DNA of 64,000 nt from Abscondita cerata (lineage: Eukaryota; Arthropoda; Insecta; Coleoptera; Lampyridae). Below the pieces are notes generated by a model. That model did no database searches, was not told the origin of the DNA, and saw only the letters and a list, made by a program, of their open reading frames with translations. Position numbers and translations under genes: made by a program. This document shows, piece by piece, positions 56,966 through 64,000 of this stretch (positions within the stretch are counted from its first letter, which is position 1; each line of letters opens with the position of its first letter). The stretch spans positions 38,501 to 102,500 of the forward strand of contig JALBCR010002481.1 in assembly GCA_030710515.1 (NCBI GenBank), in the 5' to 3' direction.

Positions 56966-59420
56966 CTATGTCGGTACCTGCATCTTCTTTGTTTTTGTCG
57001 AGCAGGCTGCCATCTTCGTAAGCGTTGTCAGCGGCTTATCCAAGACTTCTTCTGACTTACTGAAGTCCTTATAAGTTGTTTTCTTGATGTTAGTGCACTG
57101 TGCATTACCATTACAGTTGTTACATAAGTCTGTATACTTCAGACCATGTTTACGACATCCACATTTTCTACTTGTGCAGCCGGTTTCGCAGCTGCAACAA
57201 ATAGTTTTAAGTAGCATTTCAGTTCTTTGTCTGTAAATGCAGGAATTATTCCATGCTCGCCTCGTTTCTGTTTCCAATTCGTTGTTGACAGTTCATTGTT
57301 ACTGATCCAAGTTTGTAACTGATAGTATGCTCTGTAACAATGTAGTTTCGCTGTACCTTCTGTGGGAGGAAGTTTCTCCAACTTAAAAGGTGATTTTACT
57401 GTTGCAGATTGGTAATGCTAGAATCTCAATTTATTTAAAGTGACATTTTTTTTACACTTGTAAATTAATTTTATTATTTGGAAACCAGACTCAGCTATGG
57501 TTTCCTGATTTGCATCTTTTTTGTAGAAAACTCTGGCCAATCGTGATAAATTGTTATCGGACAGTATTGCTTTAACGATGCTACTTTAAATAGAAACAAC
57601 TGTATAGAATTTAACATTTATAGAAAACCTACTACAACTGCTCAAACAATTTCCTTTTAGCGAACCCAGAAGGTGTAACGCAGCCAGAAAAACAATGCAG
57701 AAACGCTACTATTGTTTTGGAACAGTCGTGCTTAAAACTATCTGAGGTGTAGAATAAATCTTTTACATTATCGGATCCTGGTTTGTAGAAATAAATGTTG
57801 TAATGTTGGTATACAACTAATTCAAAAGTACCAGAAGGTCGTTGTCTTGTCCGACAATTATAACAGTCTTGTCATTGTTTTTGCCAATTTCTGAAGCTGT
57901 ATTTATTATGTCAGCATCAGCATCTTCTTGGGCTTGTTTACAAATAAATCCTTCAGCCAGTAAGATTTCCGACAAAGTCTTTATTAGTTTATCCTTATTT
58001 TTTTTGTTGGATAAAAATTTCGGTTGCGCAAATGGAATTCTTGTGTGTAGTTGGTAATGAAATTCTAGAATTTTTTCCGATGGTTTTCTTTGATTACGCT
58101 CAGATTTTTTGTGAAATTACTGGATGTTGCTGCTAGTGTGCCAGTGACAGTGTTTGCTAAGTCTGGGTACCCATCAAAAACTATCCAAATGTTTGATGCG
58201 TAATTGTTGCGTGTGTACTGCACATACTTGTAGATGGTGTCTTTTACTGTGTCATTTTTCTGCCAAGCCACCTTATGCAGTAAAAATCCACCGTCTACAA
58301 CATGCACGATACCGTTTGAGTGTGCTGGTGCATCAACAGTGTTAAATTTGTCATACATTTGCGACTTGACAATTTTCCTCAGGCTATCCTCCGTAAAAAG
58401 TGATAGAGGAAAGGGGGCAAGTTCGTACTTCAAATACGTTTCTATGTCTTCTTTGTTACTGATGTTTAATGATATCTGTTAAAATAACAATAATGGATCT
58501 ATTGCTATTGTTTCATCATTAACTTTAACTAAAGATTGAATGGTTTTTAAGCATAACATTTTATTTTTAGGTTAGAATTTGACACTCACAAAATTGTTAC
58601 CTACGATCAAGTTCAGTGATTTTTTGCCTACTTCATATGCTTCATGGCAATTAATTGCATCACTGCCATCAAGCCCGGAAAATATTGACGTAATTTTTTC
58701 CGTCTCTAGGAACGGGTCGTATCGGTTAAAAAACACTGACAATTTTTCAAGATCTGCCATATCTCATTTTATTTGGTATTTTCTTGAATCAAAGTGCTGT
58801 TCTGTAATTGCAGACCTCAACAAGTACGACTATTGTTAAAACGAATTTTGCTAAAACATTTTCAGATAAGCTTCGACCATCAGTCCACTCTATGTTTTCA
58901 TTGACCTCATTAGAAATTGTTCGATAGTCATATCCGACCAGACTCTATACCAAAACTTGTGACTACGTCTGATCGTGAAGAAACCGTCTGAAGTGAAGCG
59001 GGTAAATTTGTCATCGTTCGTCATTGTCTCTCTAAGCTTACGCATATCTTGGAGATAGAGATGCGCAGATTTTGGGTACAAGAAGTGCCCACTTGAAAGT
59101 ACGGAAGCATTATCTGTACTCATTTCAAGTGTAGAGCCCAACTGCCTAAACGCTCAGCGCGTATAAAATATTTCACTATTGAGATTATCTCCCAATACTG
59201 CAACTGCAGTTTTGCTGTACGACCTCTTTTTGCATTGATTTTAGAAGTATTAGAAATTCTTTTTTATCCTTTGATAATTTTTATCCTGTAACATTTCTTC
59301 GAATCTGTCCGTTTGAAAATCCAGCAAAATTGCCTCCAGTAAAGATTTTTCGGTGTCCGAGAATTCCACCAATAAAAATATTAATTTGGTAACCCTGCCG
59401 CTCCGAAAAGAAACTGTATT
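56966..59420 (-). pseudogene. FEN/XPG-like nuclease with CXC-like cysteine-rich C-terminus, TE-encoded
   Basis: Pieces in order on the minus strand: KYFIRAERLGSWALHL (near 59180), SSGHFLYPKSAHLYLQDMRK and RRSHKFWYRVWSDMTIEQFL (59141-58890), DGSDAINCHEAYEVGKKSL (58760-58572), DPLLLF, KYELAPFPLSLF, IVHVVDGGFLLHKVAWQKND (58433-58065), a frame with EDADADIINTAS and VIIVGQDNDLLVLL (about 58000-57840), FLHCFSGCVTPSGF (57690), NKLRF and KLEKLPPTEG (57400), and a cysteine-rich end CCSCETGCTSRKCGCRKHGL (57200-57060). The acidic motifs VDG, DADAD, QDND and GC(D) follow the order of FEN/XPG-fold nucleases; the last Asp is Val here. The C-terminus resembles CXC (tesmin-type) domains. I know this as a widespread unnamed protein family. 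Frameshifts, stops and a 54-bp filler at 57607-57660 disable it. Confidence 0.65.
57607..57660. repeat. 54-bp templated copy of the Penelope-like RT fragment
   Basis: The segment repeats 54246-54299 (TTTATAGAAAACCTACTACA and the bases around it) almost perfectly in the same orientation, 3.36 kb away. It replaces part of the nuclease-like gene, between the GC(D)-motif region and the block coding for AILSDNNLSRLARVFYKK. Confidence 0.8.
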
Positions 59421-59971
59421 TACTGGCGGTCTTAAAATGCTTAGTCAATTTTTTTGATAGAAATTATTTATGTAACATTAAATATTACATGTTTTCATGA
59501 TTTAGAATGTAAATTGTAATGAAAATTAAGAAATTGTGTGCGGTTATTAAAAATGACTTTTCGAAAACACGTTTTTCACTTTTTTCGATTTCTGGAGCAG
59601 GTTTTACAGTAAAGTCAATTTTTCTTAAATCATATGAAAGTAGACGTTTCAGCAAGTAGAAATCCGACGTCGTTCGTTCTAAAAACTTAAATTTTGACTT
59701 GAAATTTTTTAGTTTAAGATGGGGTAATTTTTGATTTTTCGCCGATATAATCTCGAAAAATGAGTTATTTCTTTCGCAAAATTACAACTTGTTTAGACTA
59801 TAAAAACAAACGTTGTCACCAAATTTGGTGAAAAAAATGTTTGGCGCGCGAAAAAAAATAAAACAAAAAATCCAGTTTTTTCGATTTTCCGGAAATAATT
59901 TTGAGGTTATGTAGAAAATGATATCTACAAAAGTTTTAGATATTTTTAATATCTACAAATGTGTCATGAAA

Positions 59972-60172
59972 CATTTTTCAACAATAATTGTAGTTAAGAT
60001 ATTTTATGTTAATTTCATTATTTAGAATTAAATGTCATATTAATGTCATATTTTAAAATTATCTGACGATAACTCTAAAACTTATAGAGTCAAAACTATA
60101 GTCATTATATTAATAAATTATAAAAGTATTGGTAATTGCAAGAGTTAGTATATTTATATATATATTAAAATT
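59972..60172 (+). repeat. Penelope-like terminal repeat, right copy
   Basis: This is the inverted partner of 50914-51112, in the + orientation. It adjoins the right arm of the nuclease-encoding element and contains the second hammerhead-like motif. Confidence 0.65.
60056..60110 (+). ncRNA. Hammerhead-ribozyme-like motif, right copy (probably inactive)
   Basis: CTGACGA (60063-60069), an extra T, a 6-bp helix II (ACTCTA/TAGAGT), then AAA where GAA is required (60092 is A instead of the essential G12), and ACTATAGTC, giving a 3-bp helix III (ACT/AGT) before the TC cleavage dinucleotide at 60102-60103. Compared with the left copy, the middle helix III pair is C-G instead of T-A, a compensatory change. 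Loss of G12 should abolish cleavage. Confidence 0.6.
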
Positions 60173-60899
60173 AATTAGTTTTAATTATAAAATAGTTACG
60201 TAAAAAAAAGTTAAACATTTGTAAGAAATTAACAATTTGAAATAAAGTAAGAATCGCATAGGATTATTTAATTTTAGTTTTGCTTTTCAGTATTATCTTA
60301 TTAAACACGATTATGTATGTACGTTTGTATCATCTCCAATTTGTGTATGTCAATTGTTAGTAGAGACTTCATTTGCATAGTAAATGGGTGGAATATTATG
60401 CGTAACTATAATTTGTAAGTTAGTGAAAATTATCAATTTGAAACTGAACTTACTTTTCTCTTTCCAGCAGCGATAGAGGTGAGTGCTTGTTTAATTCGCT
60501 GAATGGTTGGTAGGTAAAATGGCAAATTTTTTATTGAGGTTAATCAAATAAAATACTTGCTCAAAATAAGCGTTATATTTACAGAAATACAACAATCACC
60601 TTTGAGTGGATTCAGTTAGACACTGACTACTACTGTTAAACTAACAGCTAACAAGAAGGGGTGACAAACTTAAGTTGCGTTAACATACTGCCCCTCAAGT
60701 ACATAACATTGTAAGATACATATTGATAATTTACTAACAATTCTAAAAAACAAAAAAAAAACACCATTACCAATTAAATGGCGTTTGATATTTTGAGTAC
60801 AATTTAAAGTTATAAAATGATTTAAATAAATATTAAGTAACTATGTACATACGTAATTAGAAATTATTCGCAAAATTGCGGAAAAATTATAACTCTAAT
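60173..60899. other. Spacer with possible LTR-like sequence and a candidate micro-exon
   Basis: A polypyrimidine tract with AG, an 11-base segment and GTGAGT occur at 60455-60484 (see findings). A segment at 60590-60700 is richer in GC and could be the remains of an LTR belonging to the BEL/Pao remnant. No ORF. Confidence 0.3.
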
Positions 60900-61188
60900 T
60901 GGTCTTTATCAATTTATTGGCTACTGATATTAAGCTTCTGCTAATTAGGAAATGGAAAGAATTTGGATTATTTGGGTCTTTGCTTAACGGACATAATGGT
61001 CTAGTATTTAATACGGCTTCTAATTGACTTAATAAAACAGCATACTACTCAAACTTTAATATTGATTCACCAATTACTTTATGTAAATTACTTTTTATGC
61101 CTGCCTCCCAAATACCCCTAAAATGAAGTGATTTAGTTGGTATAAAATTCCAACTAATTCCTTGGTCTACAAGAGATTTATTTACAGT
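60900..61188 (-). pseudogene. BEL/Pao integrase remnant
   Basis: The minus strand gives, in drifting frames, WKFIPTKSLHFRGIWEAGIK, VIGESILKFEEYAVLLSQLE and AVLNTRPLCPLSKDPNNPN, followed by FHFLISRSL. These match the order seen at the end of BEL/Pao integrases (W-x-FIPPxxPHFGGxWEAxxKS; LTFEE; QIEAxLNSRPLxPLS). It is cut at 61188 by the RTE LINE and is distinct in sequence from the BEL/Pao remnant at 33.5 kb. Confidence 0.7.
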
Positions 61189-61189
61189 T

Positions 61190-62300
61190 CTTGTTTTTTA
61201 TGATCTGGTTTGTTTTTCTGAGTGTATGTTCTAACCAGTTCCATTTATGTCTTCTTATGGTTATCTCAATCGGTTCTTTATTCGTGATTTTCCATAGGTC
61301 TTCGTTTGAGATTCTATTTGGCCAGAATATCTTCTGTATCTTCCGTAGGCATTTATTTACGACTGTTTGTAATTTCTTTATAAAAATTGCTTAGATTGTT
61401 TCTGATCCATATAATGGCACAGTTCTTACATTTGTCCTAAATAGCATTAGCTTTGTTTCTATTCTGATGTTTACCGCTGCCCATACTCAATTTAACGTAG
61501 TAAAAGCTTTCCGTGCTGCCTTTATCCTTGCATCAATGGTTGTTTCTGTACCACAATTTGCACTTATTATACTGCCTAAATATTTGATTTCTTTTATCTC
61601 TTTGAGCTCTTTTCCATTGGCTTCTATTATTGTTCTTTACCTAGTATTTTAATTTTCTTGGAGTTAACCTTAAGTCCCATATTTCTGGCGTATGTTTCTA
61701 ACACTGTGGTTTTCTTTTGCATTTGTTTTTTGTTTGACGTTAGAAGGCAGATATCATCAGCAAATTTTAGGTCTTCTAATTTCTGGAATATTCCCCAGTT
61801 GATGTCAGTTATTTTGTCTTCTGTGTTCTTCATTATTCAATGACAGTATGCACCCTGCCGTACTTCTTTTTCTGTTTTAAATGTGTAGAATAGTGCTCCT
61901 TCATGTTCTACTTGCATTTCGTAGTTATGATAGAGTACTTTTATAAATCGTATGTATTGTTCTGGTATGCCAAACTGTTCTAATATTCTCGACATTGCGC
62001 TTTTGTTGATGGTGTCAAAGGTTTCAAAATCTATAAAGTGTATGTATATTTCCTCTTCTACTTCAGTCATTTGTTCTAATATGATTCTAAAAGTACCTAT
62101 GTGGTTTACACATGTCCTGTTTGGTCTAAAACTAGTTTGACTTTCTCGTTGTTTATTACTGACCGGTGATTTCATTCTTTCCCAAACTATTCTTGCTATA
62201 ATTTTGCTAACTGTGCTCAGCTCATTGGTTTCCAATTTTGTTGTGTTAGGTTACCCTTTTTGGGTGTTTAAATACCCCTTTCCCTTTTTTTTTGGTTTTT
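61190..62300 (-). pseudogene. RTE-like LINE reverse transcriptase
   Basis: The minus strand shows SKIIARIVWERMKSPVSNKQ and SQTSFRPNRTCVNHIGTFRI, then YIHFIDFETFDTINKSAMSR (palm; the usual FDFEKAFDS is FETFDT) and EKEVRQGAYC (62235-61837), then LEDLKFADDICLLTSNKKQM (YADD-type motif, 61833-61627) and NMGLKVNSKKIKIL, and towards 61190 a worn tail with EIKEIKYLGSII, SNEDLW and HKWNWLEHTLRK. All are landmarks of RTE-clade LINEs in the right order. Few frame breaks separate the blocks, so it is younger than the other LINEs here. The region coding for the palm motif between QGAYC and LKFADD is partly deleted. Confidence 0.82.
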
Positions 62301-62700
62301 TTTTTGCATCGTATTTATTAGATTAAATCTGCTGTTAATTCTATATGAGCATTTAATACTTCCCTCTTATATAATCTACTCTGGCTGCTTTTTTTTTTTT
62401 CCAAATTTTTATTGCGTTTTATTTCTTCTTGGTAAATGTGTCTTCTTTTATACCCATTTGTGCTTTGATCACTAATTAATTCTTTTGGCTGGGATTCTAT
62501 ATACTTCTTCAAAATATGTTTCCTATCCTTTTTTTTTTTTTTTCTTTGTTTTATACATTTCCTTTTTTATAATAAAATTTAAAATTTTCAAAATATATCT
62601 ATATTTACAATATTCCCCCTAATTGGAGTGTGTTGTTATTTGTTTTTGTTTTTTTTTATTTTTTTTTTTTTTTTTTTTTTTTTATATTTCCTTTTATCAT
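62270..62700. repeat. T-rich low-complexity stretches
   Basis: Several poly-T runs of 9-25 bases (62287-62300, 62390-62400, 62529-62542, 62650-62683). The ORF at 62318-62512 (-) is a lysine-rich product of them, possibly overlapping the 5' part of the LINE. Confidence 0.6.
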
Positions 62701-63628
62701 ATGAAAACTTTTTATTACTCCACTGTTAGGAAAAAGTTATTCTTTATAAAAGTTCTTGCAACCTAAAATACAGTAATCAAATATCAAATTTCAGTCGTAC
62801 ACGAGGTTTGTAGAAAAATATAATTTTTATCTTTTTACTCAAGTAACCTCTAAATTTAATCTACTATCGGAAAATGTTATTAAAAAAGTTTGTTCAGAAT
62901 TAGAAACTACATTCAAATGTCAATAAACCATTTACATTGATATCAGTTCTTTATTGAACATTCTTGAAAAATAAAGTTTAAAACCCTTTAAAAAATAAAA
63001 TAATTACAAAAATGTACATTATAATATTTTAGCCAAATGTATCAAGCTGCACAACATACCAAAAAACCAGAAGAATTGAACTAAAATTATTTTCCTATTA
63101 AAATTGGAAACACCCTGTATTCATTAAATAATGTGATTTAGAAATTATTGTTATCAAATGCTTAAATAGTTATTAACAAACTAAAACATATTAAAATAAA
63201 AAATCTGACAAGTTTCGGTTATTATTGATCTGCTCCTTATTTTGCACCACACCGTATATCGGTAATGCACTGATCCACACATCCGGTATTAATGCAGTAT
63301 TATTGCCCCATAGAAAAACCCAAATACCCAATTTTTGTTTTCTAGACCATTAACTGCAGTTTTATCCATCTATTAATTTATGACATCTTCACTTCAGCTA
63401 AACAGTATCGGATTGCTTTTTGCGCAATGGTAGCTTTTGATCAGAACGATTAGTTCCGTATAAAAATTCAGAAAAATTACCCTAAAGCCACTTTTCCATT
63501 TAAATGGTGCCTAGTCCTTTAACTGTAGTTACATGTAATCTAGGAATGCCTGATACAAATGATTTGTTGATAGAAACAAATGTTGACAGTGACTGTCAAA
63601 CCGCGTTAGAATTTATAAGACACATAAA
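62701..63628. other. AT-rich spacer with one mariner-type terminus
   Basis: GGAAACACCCTGTAT at 63106-63120 looks like the right end of a mariner-derived MITE; no left end was found. Nothing coding. Confidence 0.35.
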
Positions 63629-64000
63629 AATGGTAGCGTTATTAACTGATGAAGAGAAAATAAAATTGTTTTGATTGTGGGAGATAACTATAAAACGCAT
63701 AGAGAAGCAGCAAATATTTTCAATAATAAGCATCCCAATAAAAATATTAGTTATTCAACTGTTACGAAAATAGTAGGTAAATTTAGGAGAACTGGAAGTA
63801 TAAAATAATTTCAATGGAAAACGTCGAAAATGGTTGCTGATGAGAATATCCAGTTTGATGTAATGCTGTCTGTTGTAGAAAATCCAAAATTGTATGCGCA
63901 AAGAAATCGTTGATGCAACAAAATTTAAGTAAAAATACAGGGGCAAGAATTTTAAAACTTAATAAATACAAACCATTCAAACCGAAAATCGTACACACAA
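63629..64000 (+). pseudogene. Mariner-type transposase, N-terminal helix-turn-helix region (runs off the window)
   Basis: The + strand reads MVALLTDEEKIKLF-stop, then LWGDNYKTHREAANIFNNKH, ISYSTVTKIVGKFRRTGSIK-stop, KMVADENIQFDVMLSVVENP and, after a frame change, debris ending at the window edge. This is the DUF4817-like DNA-binding half of a transposase related to, but clearly different from, the DD41D elements at 22 kb and 52 kb. Two in-frame stops and a frameshift indicate a pseudogene. The catalytic domain, if present, is beyond 64000. Confidence 0.75.

Larger units (their letters stand above)
54557..59975 (-). mobile_element. Element with ~500 bp inverted repeats carrying a nuclease-like gene
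   Basis: The left arm (about 54640-55115) and right arm (about 59460-59975) are inverted copies: ATATCTAAAACTTTTGTA against its complement near 59930, a GTTTTACA/GAGCAGG region, ATTTACATTC and ATCATGAAAACAT all occur in matching order. Inside are a P-element-like remnant (55268-56905, probably a nested insertion) and a minus-strand gene for a FEN/XPG-like, CXC-like protein. The left arm seems to extend further out (to 54557) than the right, whose end is joined to the Penelope-like repeat. No DDE transposase of its own was seen. Confidence 0.7.

Noticed and set aside
54557..59975. P-like transposase and nuclease-like gene as two genes of one new transposon
   Set aside because: P-type ends at 55268 and near 56880 bracket the P-like remnant, so a separate nested insertion is the simpler reading; only intact copies could show otherwise.
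61952..62140. 62-codon + strand ORF
   Set aside because: It is antisense to the RTE reverse transcriptase, whose minus-strand frame carries clear motifs.

Overview
The window is AT-rich eukaryotic DNA from an insect. The only convincing host gene is a member of the Osiris family (DUF1676, with the C-terminal AQxLAYxxY motif), which is insect-specific; it occupies about 1.5-2.7 kb on the + strand. Everything else I can name is transposable-element (TE) material or repeats. The TE mix (Tc1/mariner, pogo/Tigger-like, P-like, BEL/Pao, RTE and Jockey/CR1-like LINEs, Penelope-like) suits a repeat-rich insect such as a beetle, but the order cannot be fixed from sequence alone.

Layout. 1.5-2.7 kb: last four exons of the Osiris gene, with two single-base frameshifts. 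5.6-8.2 kb: a MITE with about 170 bp inverted repeats, then a worn mariner copy. 10.2-13.0 kb: a pogo/Tigger-like transposon with a broken transposase and a second ORF region. 13.3-14.5 kb: a ~122 bp tandem repeat carrying AGGTCA direct repeats. 14.7-18.8 kb: a Tc1-like transposase (DD34E, one intron) inside ~1 kb inverted repeats. 19.9-25 kb: a truncated Tc1-like gene, a small MITE, a DD41D mariner and inverted-repeat debris. 25-29 kb: no recognised content. 29.0-30.1 kb: a fold-back MITE. 30.2-34.1 kb: a reverse-transcriptase (RT) element remnant and a BEL/Pao integrase remnant. 34.5-37 kb: a strand-asymmetric G-poor block and tRNA-like SINE pieces. 38-39 kb: a LINE with RT and RNase H. 39.7-48.7 kb: copies of a ~567 bp repeat, a split LINE and a second pogo-like element with a PHD-like finger and a suspicious homopolymer block. 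50.9-60.2 kb: a nested complex (below). 60.9-62.5 kb: BEL/Pao integrase and RTE LINE. 63.6 kb to the end: start of another mariner-type transposase.

The most interesting part is 50.9-60.2 kb. Two inverted ~200 bp repeats at its edges each contain a small hammerhead-ribozyme-like motif (core CTGACGA, helix II, GAAA, 3-bp helix III), and one helix III pair differs between the copies by a compensatory T-A to C-G change. Penelope-like RT and GIY-YIG-type fragments lie beside and between them, and Penelope-like elements are known hosts of such ribozymes. Nested inside are (i) a DD41D mariner with ~700 bp terminal inverted repeats and a 70-bp intron, and (ii) an element with ~500 bp inverted repeats coding for a broken FEN/XPG-like nuclease with a CXC-like cysteine-rich C-terminus, itself carrying a P-element-like insertion and a 54-bp templated filler copied from 3.3 kb away.

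Many reading-frame breaks, in the host gene and in young transposons alike, are single-base losses, several of them in or next to short homopolymers. This could be real decay or assembly indel error, so the pseudogene labels are provisional. No canonical tRNA, rRNA or CRISPR array was seen.
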